DNA of 64,000 bases from Bostrychus sinensis. Its lineage: Eukaryota > Chordata > Actinopteri > Gobiiformes > Eleotridae. Numbering within the stretch: position 1 is the stretch's first letter; each line of letters starts with the position of its first letter. A program made the position numbers and the translations under genes. The notes below the pieces were generated by a model that searched no databases, was not told the DNA's origin, and saw nothing but the letters and a program-made list of their open reading frames with translations. Location: the NCBI GenBank assembly GCA_020698575.1, contig CM036243.1:38253488-38317487 (forward strand). The letters are read 5' to 3'. Shown here one piece after another: positions 34,692-63,760 of this stretch.

Positions 34692-35447
34692 TGAGCCGGG
34701 CTTCCATTTTTAGTACGGCAAGTATATTAGGACAAAATCTACGCTATTGCCAATTTAGATTAAATTAGATTGAATTTTATTAATCTCACAGTGGACAGTT
34801 TCACTTGTTCAGGCAGCTTTTAATACAGAATAAATCTTTTTATGAATCTTTATTAGTCTTAGTCTGAAGTAGTCTGAATTAGTATTTATAATGTTATAAT
34901 CATAGTCTATTTAGTTTATTTAACTTTACTTGTAGTTCAGTTTAGTTTTTTTATTTAATTCTCTTTAGCCAGACTGGTCTCTGATACTCTTCTGTGCTCT
35001 TGTCTGACATCACTTTTGTTCCACTGCGTACTGTACTTATGCTGTTGCAACAATGCAATAAAGTTATTCTTATTCTTATAATATTATATTTTTCTCCTCT
35101 GGAAAAATGTGCAGAATCATTAAGAACACTATATTTAAAAAATATTACAAAATAAGGACATAAATGCCATATATAATTTATTTGCACTTAAGCTTTTAAA
35201 GATACTGTAAACAGCATAAACTAGTTCTGGTTTAAACTTCTACTGCAGTCTAAATGCAAATAATCAAAACATAAACACAAAAATATAAACATAAACAACT
35301 TGGCCATTATGTAAAAAAAAAAATTAAAATAATAAAAATAATAATAATAATATATATATTTAATTGTGAATAAATCAGCTGTACCATTGTTTTCAGTAAA
35401 TCTAATCATTGATTTTAACATCATCAGGGCACACACGTGGGTATTTT

Positions 35448-35529
<82 letters not shown>

Positions 35530-36285
35530 TGCTCATAGCACCTTTAAATAGGACCAAAAATTCAAATGAGACATTCTGAACAACAATACCTGAGGGGTTG
35601 TATAGTAACCGGGCTGTATCGAGAAGAAATGAGAAGAGAAGTAGACATTTGTTGTGTTTGTAAACAGAACGTCTTCATTACAAACATTGGTACCGGAAGT
35701 TAAAAAAGACCATGTTAAAGAACGCTAATCTCGGTACCAGGCTGCGTGCGCAACTTTTTTAAACACATCATTCCTGGAAGGGTCTTTTTTTTAATTTATT
35801 TTTTTATTTATTTATTTTTTTTTATTAACATCTTAATTTACAATATTCGTCCAATACAAACACATAACTAATGAGATCTCATATAATGCAATTACATGTT
35901 ACAATTACAATATATCTTATATCTCATCATGTCATATATCATACATGTCTATAAATAAAGTAAAATAGAAAATAAAAAAAAATAGGGTTGTCACAGTATG
36001 GTATAAATTTCAGGGGGTTTCACTGAAAATCTCTTTGTAACAGTCTTGGATGCGTGTGCTTTTTTTTATTATTAATGAATGACAAGGAATTCAGTATATT
36101 ATTAACCTCTATTAAAAAGAGGGGAAAAGAGGGTTGCAATTTTAAAAACCTTTGCTTATGAATAAAAAATTTACCAATTAAAATGAAAAAAATTACAATA
36201 TAATGAAAGGGTTTCTTTTTGACAATGGTATTGCTTTCAAAATAACATATTATATCTGGAAGGGTCTATTATTTATTTATTCATT
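34692..36285. other. gtpbp1-psen2 divergent intergenic gap
   Basis: AT-rich, no coding exon. It holds a (TA)n run (35451-35528), an AT-rich low-complexity stretch (35760-36240) and, at about 35580-35730, a copy of the repeat that is disrupted by the Ginger-like element at 44899-45710. Confidence 0.6.
35451..35528. repeat. (TA)n microsatellite
   Basis: About 38 uninterrupted TA units. Confidence 0.97.
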
Positions 36286-36414
36286 TATTTGACGTCACCG
36301 CCCCTCCGCTGGTCACGTGGCGCGCCGTCAGCTGACTGCCGACTTCCGGGTTGCGCTGCTGCTGTTTACATCCGCGGCGGCCCGTCTTCTCGTGGATTTT
36401 GGCTTCAGATTCAG
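36286..36414 (+). promoter_or_regulatory. psen2: psen2 promoter and first (non-coding) exon
   Basis: A GC-rich island in AT-rich surroundings holds a perfect CRE palindrome TGACGTCA (36290-36297), an E-box GTCACGTGGC (CACGTG core 36314-36319), GTCAGCTGAC (36327-36336) and an ETS site ACTTCCGG (36342-36349). A donor, TTCAG|GTAAAA, follows at 36415, so this is the likely core promoter plus a short non-coding exon 1 ending at 36414. No start codon here leads into the presenilin frame. Mammalian presenilin promoters are known ETS/CRE targets; use of these sites in this species is inferred. Confidence 0.6.
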
Positions 36415-37029
36415 GTAAAAACCGCTTTTTCTCGCTTTTATCCAGCCTTACCCCTCCCCGTGAACCACAGCTGAGTCTAAAGTTAATTTATTTCCCGAAA
36501 TACTTAAAGAAAATCGTTTTAAATACAATCCAGGCAAGACCTAACTTCTCCAATCTCAGCTTTGTGTCAGGCTTAACCGCTTTAAAATGTGAATAAAACA
36601 CGGACAGCAAACAGAAAAGAGCTAAAATAGTCCTGAATGGTTAAATATTCTTGTTTAAAGCTTAAAACCTGTTCAAACTAATTTAGGAAGCTTTTTCTTT
36701 TATGTGACTCGAGTGTTAGGTTTCAGTACTGTATTCATTTAAAGGGAACTTGACCTAAGGCGCTGTAAAGAATAAGGTCACTGTGGAATAAGACACTATG
36801 GCCTTTCTTATGTGTAATATTATTTTTCCAGATATAAAATGTGATACTGGTGTGTCGAGTTTTGCTCAGAGAAATAATCAGCTTAAACTACCAACACTGC
36901 AATCTTTAAATTATTTCTATTTTAACATAGATTTAGTGGTTCTCAAACTGTGGTACTCAGGAGTCTTCTGCAGTTCAAGCCCTCATTTAGTTTATTTTTG
37001 GCTTTTATCCAGTACTAAAGTTTAGCCCA

Positions 37030-38237
37030 CTTAAGTCCTGGTTTAGTTCTGATTTCATCCTGGTTTAGACCTGCTTTAGGCCCAGTTTAATCCTTCTTTT
37101 AGTCCTGGTTTAATACTGGTTTAGTCCTGGTTTAGAGTAGACCTTTAGTCCTAGTTTAAACCTGATTTGGTTATAGTTAGTCCTGGTTTAGTCCTGTTTT
37201 AGGTTAGACCTGATTTAGTGTTGGCTTAGTCCTGGTTTAGTCCTGGTTTAGACCTAGTTTAGTCCTGGTTTAGACCTGGTTTAGACCTAGTTTAGTCCTG
37301 GTTTAGTCCTGTTTTAGGTTAGACCTGATTTAGTGTTGGCTTAGTCCTGGTTTAGTCCTGGTTTAGACCTAGTTTAGTCCTGGTTTAGACCTGGTTTAGA
37401 CCTAGTTTAGTCCTGGTTTAGACCTGGTTTAGTCCTTATTTAGTCCTGCTTTAGTCCTGGTTTAGACCTCGTTTAGACCTAGTTTAGTCCTGGTTTAGAC
37501 CTGGTTTAGGCCCAGTTTAGTCCTGATTTAGACCTGGTTTAGTCCTTATTTTGACCTGCTTTAGTCCTGGTTTAGACCTGGTTTAGTCCTGCTTTAGTCC
37601 TGCTTTAGTCCTGGTTTAGACCTGGTTTAGACCTAGTTTAGACCTGGTTTAGGCCCAGCTTAGTCCTGATTTAGACCTGGTTTAGTTCTTATTTAGTCCT
37701 GCTTTAGTCCTGGTTTAGACCTGGTTTAGACCTAGTTTAGACCTGGTTTAGGCCCAGCTTAGTCCTGATTTAGACCTGGTTTAGTTCTTATTTAGTCCTG
37801 CTTTAGTCCTGCTTTAGTCCTGATTTAGACCTGGTTTAGTCCTGCTTTAGTCCTGCTTTAGTCCTGATTTAGACCTGGTTTAGTCCTGGTTTAGACCTGG
37901 TTTAGGCCCAGCTTAGTCCTGATTTAGACCTGGTTTAGTTCTTATTTAGTCCTGCTTTAGTCCTGCTTTAGTCCTGATTTAGACCTGGTTTAGTCCTGCT
38001 TTAGTCCTGCTTTAGTCCTGATTTAGACCTGGTTTAGTCCTGCTTTAGTCCTGCTTTAGTCCTGATTTAGACCTGGTTTAGTCCTGATTTAGACCTGGTT
38101 TAGACCGGGTTTAGACCTGGTTTAGTCCTTGTTTAGATCTGCTTTAGTCCTGGTTTAGACCTGGTTTAGGCCCGGTTTAGTCCTGCTTTTGTCCTGTATT
38201 AGACCTGATTTAGGTTTTGTCCTATTTTAGACCAGTT
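37030..38237. repeat. 12-bp minisatellite array 3 (psen2 intron 1)
   Basis: About 100 units of GTTTAGTCCTGG-type sequence with GTTTAGACCTGG, GCTTTAGTCCT and GTTTAGGCCCA variants and 60-100-bp superunits. It lies between the presumed non-coding exon 1 and exon 2 of psen2. Confidence 0.93.
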
Positions 38238-38416
38238 TTTTGCTTATTTTTTGTCACAAACTCTTTCATATACATATACATATATGTGTAAATATATATT
38301 ACGTTTCCAGTAAGATTGTAAACATTTATTACTCTGACTCTTGTTATTGACGGCTGCTGTAGTTTTCTGAGTTAATGAGAAGTGTTATTAAACTTTTTGC
38401 TCCACTTTCTTTACAG

Positions 38417-38524
38417 CGGCACATTTCCCGGCGTTAGGGAGGAGCAGCAGAAACGCAGGCGGCTGCTCAGTGTATGGCAGAACCAGAGGAGCTCAGACCA
38501 GAACAGCACTCGCTCATTGTACTG
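38417..38524 (+). other. psen2: psen2 exon 2 (5'UTR or N-terminal extension)
   Basis: The exon is bounded by a good acceptor (CTTTACAG|CGG) and a donor (ACTG|GTAATG). An ATG at 38474 opens 17 codons (MAEPEELRPEQHSLIVL) that splice in frame to GAG ACG and then the conserved presenilin Met at 38606. This would add 19 residues. The ATG context is weak (T at -3) whereas the downstream ATG is strong (A at -3, G at +4), so the exon is most likely 5'UTR with optional upstream initiation. Confidence 0.6.
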
Positions 38525-38605
38525 GTAATGGTCTCTGTGCCCGGTCAGCAGTGATCTGTGGAGCTGTGGGGTTAAATCACAGCTGTGTTTGTCCTCCAGG
38601 AGACG

Positions 38606-55069
<16,464 letters not shown>

Positions 55070-55099
<30 letters not shown>

Positions 55100-56080
55100 G
55101 AACACACCTGGGCTCACCTGAGGACAAGCCCCGCCCACTTACACACACCTGAGGACATGCCCCGCCCAATTACACACACCTGAGGACAAGCCCCGCCCAC
55201 TTACACACACACACACACCAGCGAACAAGCCTACGCACATCTGTCAAAAAATGTTGCCAATGACCAGTTCTTTATCTGTGACACACCTGGACTCACCTGA
55301 GGGCAAGCCCCACCCACTTTCACACACACCTGCGGAAAAAAGCCACGCCCACTCACGTTTGAGAAAGAATTTGGCCGATTACCAGTTCTACATCTGAGAC
55401 AGTTCTACGTCTGGGCTCACCTAAAGACAAGCCCCGGCCCTCATATCTGACAATAAACCTGGCCGATCATTAGTTTCACATCTGAGAACACACCTGGACT
55501 CGCATGGGGACAAGCTCCACCCACTTACACACCTGTGTACAAGCTCCGCCCACTTACGTACCTGAGGACAAGCCCAGCCCCCTCAGATGTGACAAAAAAC
55601 CTGGCTTATCATTATTTTTACATCTGACACACGCTTGGACACACCTGGGGACAAGCCCCGCCCACACTCTACTGACAGAAAACCTGGTCAATCACCGGTT
55701 CTACATCTGAGGCTCACCTGAGGACAAGCCCCGCCCACTCACACACCTAAGAACAAGCCCCGCCCCCTCTCATCTGACAGAAACCCTGGCCAAGCATAAG
55801 TTTTACATCGAAGACACACCTGGACTCACCTGGGGACAAGCCCCGCCCACACTCTGCTGACAGAAAACCTGGGCAATCACCAGTTTTGCAATTGAGACTT
55901 ACCTGAACAAGCCCCGCCCACTTACATACACCTGAGGACAAGCCCCGCCTACTACCCGCCTACTTACAACTGACAAAAAACTTGGCCATCACTAGCGCTA
56001 CATTTGAAACACACCTGAGACTAAAGCTCCACCCACTCACACCTGACAGACTCCGCCCCCTGCGCCACCTACCAGATCCA
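55070..56080 (+). repeat. Degenerate tandem repeat derived from the psen2 stop-codon region
   Basis: The real end (AACCTGGCCGACCACCAG, then TTCTACATCTGAG) and the next roughly 50 bases (ACACACCTGG, CTCACCTGAGGACAAG, CCCCGCCCACTT) recur in order about eight times. Copies start near 55252, 55371, 55458, 55599, 55681, 55785, 55866 and 55978, at 81-182-bp spacing. They are transcribed only as 3'UTR, if at all. Confidence 0.88.
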
Positions 56081-57128
56081 GAGCTGCTGTGATTACAGGT
56101 GCATCTCAAGACATTTGAATATTTTATTTTGTAGTACTTTAATGTAAAAAACACATCTTTAGATGAATTAATTGTGATTATCAATTGATGAGATTGATGG
56201 GATACTGAATTTAGGGTTTCCATTAACTGTAAGCCATAATCAATATTAAAATAAATCAGTGGTTCTCAAGCTTTTCACAGCAGGTACCACCTCAGAAAAC
56301 TCAGAAAACTTTAATGAGCTAACATGAGTCTAAATCCTGACTAAACCAGGGCTGAACCAGGACTAAATCAGGACTGAACCAGGACTTAGCCAGTGCAGAA
56401 TCAACATAAATTCAGGACTAAACTAGGGCTAAACCAGGGCGGAGCAACGTCTAAACCACATTTAACCCAGGGCTAAACCAGGACTAAACAAGGACTAAAC
56501 CGAGACTAAAACAGGAGTAAAACTAAACCAGGTCAAAATCCTCCTGAGTACCACCAGAAGAACATGTACCACCAGTGGGACCTGCGCCACAGTTTGAAAA
56601 CCACTGAAATAGTTTCTTCTCTTCTCTATTTTGCTGAATCTAAAACATATGTTTCACTTTTTATACTTGAAGCATTAAAATATATTCACTTTCCAGAATA
56701 TTCTGTTTGAGATGCAGCTGTATCGATACTACAACCAGAGTTTTCCTCATGTTGAAGCTGTAACTTATTCATTCATTCAGTCGAAAGCTGTAACTTATTC
56801 ATAATTAAATCATTTATATCATTACTTTAATATTTATAAATTACCTTCTGTGCTGTTAAAGCCGGTCTGAATCCCTCTGTTCCTGCTGCTGATGTGACGC
56901 ACAAAGTGTTTTCATTAAAAGGAAAAGGTTTCTTTGATTACTTAAGTTGTATTTTTTATTGGTGCACGTTAATCTGACGTACCCATAGACAGCAGTGGGA
57001 CAGTGGACTGACAGGAGCCCCAGCGGAAGTGAGGGCTGGATCCATGTTGACGGTGACTCCCGTTCATATACAGCAATGTCGCAACAGGATGCCTCGAAAC
57101 ACTACCAACACTATGTAGTATCTGTACC

Positions 57129-57902
57129 TTAAAGTTACACTGTGTAACTTTTCTCCTAAATATGTGGGGCATACTGACTTGTTTTTGTGATTTTTTGGGC
57201 GATTATAAGGCCTGAGGCGCGATCTGTTGCTCCGAGCGGGGCTTCTGTACTGAGAAACCGCCCTCGCAACTTGGCCGGGAGCGCTCCGCTGTTCAGGAAG
57301 AGTCACGTGACAGGGAACGACTTGCTTTACGGCATTCCCTTCTGCTCTTATACCTGAGGTGCAGTATAACCATGAAGCTACTTTTAGCGTTGTTATTTTC
57401 GCCAGTTCGTCAGGGCCGAAGGACACAAGAAGATGAAGACAATGTTGGACGAGGCAAGAAAAAGAAAATGTGAAAGGGACCGCACCAGATCGCAGACAAG
57501 AGTCAACATCGGACAGACTTTTGCTCGCTGGCGTCAGATGAGAGACAGAGAAGGCTGCAAATCAGATCACGTTTTTGCTTCTTTATTGTTGGGCAGGTAA
57601 ATTAGCCTCTTTATTTTTTCTTTAGAACGTGCTTTTTCATACAGTTATTAGTTGTTTTTACTGCGACCATTGCGCGATATTTGTTGATAAGCTAACGCTA
57701 GCACTCACTCTATAGAAGATCCAGTCCAAACTTCCAAAGGTAGCAGCAGGTCAACTAAAGTTGAAACAATGATGGAAATAGACGCACGCTCGCACAGTTT
57801 CAGAAGGAGGAGGGGCCCTAGTGTTTACGTTTTGCGACGGTGCAGTGGCACCTGTGGCCTCTAGAGGCGCAAGACCAGGAATCTTACACAGTGTAACTTT
57901 AA
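57129..57902 (+). mobile_element. TTAA-flanked transposon, copy 3
   Basis: 774 bp; same ends, orientation and interior as copies at 28856 and 32877. It keeps the block missing from copy 2. Confidence 0.82.
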
Positions 57903-59219
57903 ATTAATGTTTTTTTGAATTATTTTAATGGTAATCAGCTCTCGACAGGACAAACTGCTCTTCCCGTCCATCAGTATGTAACCCTGGGAAGAGGGGAGGT
58001 CAGTCTACGAACCTTTCTTATGTCGCTTTTTTAGAACCAACCCCATGGCGAAGAGAAGAGGGTTTTGTCAAATGAGGCGAAGGAAAGAAAGACACAAAGC
58101 CTTGACCTCAAAAGCAAAATACAAACTAAAACAGTCATTCAGTCAGTCAGCACTGGCGCACATTTTGCCCGGAAGTTATTACAGCTGTAGTGTTTACGAC
58201 TGGAGACAATTGCACTTCTCAACCACAAGGGGGCACTAAAGTTGAATAAATGTGTCTGCAAATCTGATATAAATGAGTATACTGTATGTCAGAGTGAGAT
58301 TAAACCATGGATGTTATAGTAAGACCTGGATAGGGCACCACTCCCGCTCCCCGAGTGGCCGCTTTGTGGAATTGCAGCAAAAAAAATTCCATGTGGCCCA
58401 GAAAGGAGAGAGCAATGTAAAAAGAAACAGCTGACAAGGCGCCTACAGCTGAGAACATGGTCGGATTTTGTAGAGTTTATCTATTTTCACACCATGGACT
58501 TTTCAAAATCCTTAATTTGGCAAAAAACATCCCGCAACAAGCCCGACATCGCACCCATTGGTTCAGAACCGGTCATGCTCTCGATGCAAGACCACGCTTG
58601 CTCGAGGGCTGTACAACGCTGAAGTAATGCACAAGAAAAAACTTTTCTGGCATCACGCACCAATGAGCACAGCTGTTCATGGCCTCTTTCACTGTCCACA
58701 TCTATAATACATCCATGATATAAAGGCCCAGAGCGTGCGTCTCGAGATGAAGTGGTGGAGAGGCAACACAAGTGGACTTAACTACACCTCACAGACTTTA
58801 GCAGGCCACAGTTCAGGGAGGTAAATTCTTAAAGTTGCTAGGAGCAGTTTATTTTTATAAACTTTATAAAAATGACTCATGTGTGCCCAGATATGATGTG
58901 AACATGTTTAAATCAAATATTAGCTTTACTGAAAACCATGGAACAGACGATTTATTCAGAATAAAAAAAAAAAGAAGTTGTAAAATGTTTGTTTTTTTTT
59001 GTTCTAAAACTGCATCGCTGATCGTCCAATCAGAAAAGAGGAAAGACAACCCACAGATCGTTGTTTTGATTTAGACTGCAGTACCATTTTCAAACCAGTA
59101 GAGCGCTGTTGCTTACAGTACCTTTTAAAATAACCCTTTCTTTTTTTTCCGGTATGTAGATTTATTACAATAGTGTAAAAATCATATCGATTATTTTTCC
59201 TTTCCAGCATTGACAAGTC
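57903..59219. other. Intergenic, one unassigned open frame
   Basis: A minus-strand frame at 58487-58771 (94 codons; RDARSGPLYHGCIIDVDSER, then AGCSLV-free Leu/Cys-rich sequence ending IKDFEKSMV) looks protein-like, but I recognise no domain and see no splice or promoter context. It may be a decayed transposon or retrocopy piece. Nothing else here. Confidence 0.35.
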
Positions 59220-59223
59220 TTAA

Positions 59224-59768
59224 CCTGTTAAGCTCTGAGGCCTTTTTCCCAAAAATTCTATATCTACATTTATTAAGGTTTTACTTAGCATTTACTAGGT
59301 GTACATAGCTAACCTTGGTAGCAAATTAATTGGTGGACTTTGGGGATTACTGTGGAAGAGAAATAATATTAATAAATTATATTGTTTGACCATAAATTGA
59401 GGTTGAAATGGATTATTCTAATTTCCGCCTGAAAAAAAACACATATTTGCCTCCAAAAAAGCCTTTTTCCTTCCTGTAGTGAAGCAAATAACAACATAAA
59501 TTGAAAATTTCACATATCTTGGTCTAATGCAGCAAAATTTGTGCCAAATAAACAAAGTAATGGAAAGATATAATGTTTTATTTTTAAAAAATCCAGGCGG
59601 AATCCAACTGTTGAATAGAAATTGAAGTAGATAGTTTTGTTGCCACGAATTGTCCGAACACGAGGATGTCAAACATGTGTGTGTCAGCCGCTGTATCTCC
59701 CCGCTATGGTCCCAACAAGCGGACGCAAGGGGGCGGAGCCTCGTCGGGCTCTATTCGGGTTTAAGAGG
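59224..59768. mobile_element. piggyBac-like MITE, 545 bp
   Basis: Ends CCTGTTAAGC and CCTCTTAAAC (right end on the other strand) are each preceded by TTAA (59220-59223 and 59769-59772). The CCY start and TTAA duplication are piggyBac hallmarks. No transposase is present. Confidence 0.72.
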
Positions 59769-59772
59769 TTAA

Positions 59773-60959
59773 AAAGGTCTTAAATTTGACTTCGCAAAAC
59801 CTGGAGCTGTATGAACAAAGCATGAACAGCTGAGTTTCTGTTGTGTGTGAGAGGCAGCAAAGCCATTTCATTCTCCACAGACGCACACGCAGACAGATGA
59901 AGCAGAGTTTATTTTTCAGTGACATGATCAGGACAGACTTCACTGTACAGCCACCTGAAATAATAAATACAGAACACAGACCCCTTCCCCCTCCAGGAGC
60001 CTCGGCCCCTCAGTATTTACACGCGGCTTTTCACCGGCTCCACTTTAAACTCGCACACACGCACAGGTCTGTAATACAGGCTCAGTATCAGATACTGCAG
60101 TAGTCATAGTACAAAAACACCACAGAGGTCAGAGGTCGCAAGTGCCAGCAGCTCCCAGCAGCCTCCAGTGTGCTCTTTGTGCCATCAAGAAGGGCATCTG
60201 GTGTAAAAGCTATGCTGAATTAATATGAGAATCAATGCACACGAGGAAGAAGGTGAAGAAGAGAGAAGCTAAAAGGAAAGGTTTAGACTCTGTTGGTCAG
60301 TGCTGTAGTCAAGACCATACTAAACTAGACCAAGACCAAGACAACGGCGAATCTTTTGGGGCTCGAAACCGAGTCGAGATCGAGACCAAATCCTGTGAAC
60401 TAACACTAAATCAAAGGGAAAGATTTAAAAAAAAGATGGCTCAAATACATTATCGATTGTTTTAATGCCAAAAGACATTTTCCTGGTTCTTCTGATGCTG
60501 AAAACTGATTACTAAAATACTTCAATATATTCAAAAGTATAGTATTTTCTCATAATCCACCACATCAAAGATCGAGTTAAATTGGATTAGAACTAAGACC
60601 AAGATCGAAAAAAACTGCAGCTAAGACAGTAAAAAAAAAAAAAACGTTCACGACTACGACTGGTCTCAGATGCTACGCTACCACTGTTGGTCAAAAGCCG
60701 ACTGCAGGGGATGGTCCATGTTGTTTTGTACAGTATCCTTCAGGAGTAGCGAGCTGGAGAATTAGCTTGTTTTATGTTTTTTTGAAGCTAGACGCCAAAG
60801 ACAAAGCTACAACTTGGAAAATTCACAGAAAATTCACAAATTCACTTTTTTTTTTTTGGGTCTGTCAGCGAGCAAACTCAAAACTAATGTTTGGAGCTCA
60901 GTGAGTTTTTGGTAATGTCTAATGTCTCGATGAAGCTCTAGTTTAAAATGTATCGGACG
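59773..60959. other. Intergenic, repeat-like
   Basis: About 60300-60660 is rich in GACCAAGA/CGAGACC motifs, typical of a dispersed repeat. AATAAA on the minus strand near 59911 could be the tail of a gene lying beyond the window, but no coding exon is visible to support that. Confidence 0.3.
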
Positions 60960-61849
60960 TAGGGATGTTACGATGCACTGAAGTCACGATTTTATGTTCA
61001 CGATTACGATTTTATTTGACTTAGTTGCAGTATAATTATATTATGATTTTTTTACATAGCTTATTTGTGTCTCCTTATCAAACTTAAATTGTTGTACATT
61101 TCTTATTAACAGAAAGTGAATAAAAAAGTAGATATTAAAACAAAATGTTAGGATCAAAATAAAAATATATAAAATAATTTGTTAGTTATGTAAGTAATAC
61201 ATAGAGAAGCAGCTTATCATGAATCCACGCCTCAGTAATAAATAATGGGCCTAATAAAAGTCAAGTCTTATAAAAATATCAGTGAGGAAAGACTCATCCT
61301 CAGTAAAGACTCTGATCTCCATGGAAATGCTTCGGGGGAGGGGCCACTGAAACTTCAGATAAACTTTAGCTGTTGTTAGCCACTTAGCTTTGCTTTAGCT
61401 CGCTGCTAACAACAAGCTACTTTCTGAACGATGGTGAACGTAGCAAAGAGGTTTGTGCAGCCTAAATAAAACCTTCAGATGTGTCTCCAGCCGTCTGCCC
61501 TGGGCTTACTGTTGTTGTTGTTCCTTTGTGAATGAGGGCGCTGTGTGCGCTGCTCCGTCTGTGCGAGAGGTGAGGGAGCGCTCTTCTGAGCCGCTCCGAG
61601 TAATGAAGCTCTTGTACAGGCTTTTCACGTTCCCGGCACGTCGGGATAATTATTTTATGAGTCCTGTAAACTAAAACTTGATATAAATGAATGTTTCTCT
61701 TCAGTAATGATGTCTACGCACCATTATACTCTGGTGGCCTGCACGCTGTTTTAAAGGGACATCGCGATTCATTTTTGTCCGCACCAATTCAAAATTTTTC
61801 TCTTTAGCATCGATTTTTAGCCGATTTACGAAGAATCGTTACATCCCTA
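60960..61849. mobile_element. hAT-like MITE with 'TAGGGATGTTACGAT' termini
   Basis: Left TAGGGATGTTACGAT and right (other strand) TAGGGATGTAACGATTCTT are inverted repeats. The flanks ATCGGACG and ATAGGACG-like could be an imperfect 8-bp duplication. No coding capacity. Confidence 0.65.
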
Positions 61850-62589
61850 AATAGGACGGTAATGTTCTGTTTGGTGTAATCGGTGAATGCCATATGATCC
61901 AACATGAACCGTCCTCTGCATGTGTATCAGAGCAGTAGCGGGCCGGCAGTAGCTCTAAAGGCAGAGCTGTTCATCCACTAACTGGATTGGTTGGTGGTTC
62001 AATCTCTGCATACTGCCGTGGAGTCCTTCAGCAAGACATTTCACCCGTGTCCTTGTGGTTCATTTGGTCGTTGTTCCGCAAGTTTCCACATATTTTTGAT
62101 CAGCTTGTGTTGTGTAATGCGCTCAAATTAAGAGGCGCAGGCGTCAGTGAGCACGTTTTGTTTTAACGCTGGGACCAAAACGCTCTGGGAAAGTCTTCAG
62201 GCGTAAATACGGGAAATATTCAGTCAAGTTCAGAAAGAGTCCACTGGGAGCTGCTGGCGTGACCTTGTATCCTTCTTATATACTGTAAGTACAATCAGCC
62301 GCTGAAAACAACAACAACAACAACAACAACAAAGTCAAACTCCAGACACGAGAGCTGCAGGATCTCCGGCTGTAGACCGAAACTCATTTAAGTTAAAATA
62401 TTATTAGAAATAAATAAATAAACAGGAAAATGACACACGAGGAGTCAGACAGCAGTGGTTTTAAGGACTGGGACTTCATATCTGCTTTGATTGGGTTGGA
62501 CGTCTGCTGCTCTACTTATTCCTGTTAGGAGTCTATCCCAGGAACTATGGGCCTTAGGCTGGGAAAAGCCTGGACAGTGGCCAGATATT

Positions 62590-63088
62590 CCCATATTTTG
62601 CTTTATTTCAGGCTTTTTTAAATAATTTTGGACACCTTTGCGTTAGTATTTCAGGTCTTATAACTTAAATTAATGTATATTTATGGAAAATCTCTTCTTT
62701 TGGGGAGCTGTTACTTTGACTTAAACGTTTGGATCAGGTGTTGTTGCCCCCTGCTGGCAACGGTGAGGACTGGACATAGCATAAAATGGCTAATTAGCAT
62801 GGCTATTAGCAAACTGAGGCTAACAGATAGATAAATGAGCTGACTTTAAATGATCAAAACGAGTCCGGTGATGCTGGGCTTTAGAAACGCGCAGGAGCAC
62901 TTCCTGGTTTCACGTTTCTACGTAGAGCTGTGAGACCGAGCGTTTTCAGCTCTGGAGAAGGGCAGCACCTCAGCATACAGGATTACTCAAACAGAATACT
63001 ACTCCAGGTCTGTTTTTAAAGAGGAGACGACATTATAACAAGGTTAAAAGAGAGGAAAAGTCCATTTAGCAGAATACTGGAGCTTTAA
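62590..63088. repeat. 'CCCATATT' element copy near the right end
   Basis: Shares blocks with 25176-25700 over its full length, including the GCTAACAGATAGATAAATGAGC segment in two parts. Diverged ends. Confidence 0.68.
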
Positions 63089-63639
63089 GTCGACAGATGT
63101 CTTTGGACAATGGAAAGATTTAGGTTTACGTGTATTTTAAAAGTGCCATTTTAGTCTAAGGCACTGCTGCACACAGCCAAGTGCTATCTTTAAAACCACT
63201 GCTGAGTTTTAAATAAATAAAACATAAATAGGAAGTCTACAGCGTTCATAGTCCAGCCCGTGCCTCACTCGCTCTCAGAATAAACTCATGTAAACATTAA
63301 AATCCTCACAGACAGAATCCTGAGACTAGAACACTTCAGGTCAGACAGAGCTGCGTGATCCCTTTTCCAAACAGTATTCACATTTTTAACTCCACTGTCA
63401 GGTCGTGGTTATCCAGATGGAGATGGCTGGGTTACTGGAATTGGTTTTTATACATTTTAAGGCCAAGTCTGCACAGGTATCTGAGTAAAAGGACTCTTAG
63501 ATCTCTGAGTTTTGGATGAACATGCTTCCAGTCAGGATCCAGGGCACACAGGACATGGTTTCGTTAGTAGACCACCTTTAACTCTCGGATCTAGGTTTAA
63601 CTTTGGTCCTGAAGAAGGATCTGTTTTGTTCAGTCGTAT

Positions 63640-63760
63640 GGTAGACTTTATTTCTTCTCTGAATTCATCCTTCACTGTCTCTGAAGTTAAACCGGTCAGG
63701 AGCAGAGAACCAGATCTGAGTCAGGATCCTGGTCAGGACCGAGCTGGAGGATTAGCTTGT
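63640..63760. repeat. Dispersed repeat (copy 2)
   Basis: Matches 21720-21845. The flanking 63089-64000 shows no gene. Confidence 0.5.

Noticed and set aside
59900..60000. Possible 3'UTR end of a further minus-strand gene
   Set aside because: Only a lone AATAAA; no coding exon or conserved sequence is visible to the right end of the window.
61930..62080. SINE candidate (GGTTCAATCTCTGC, then CAGCAAGACATTTCACCC)
   Set aside because: It resembles tRNA-derived fish SINE sequence, but I could not define both ends or a tail.
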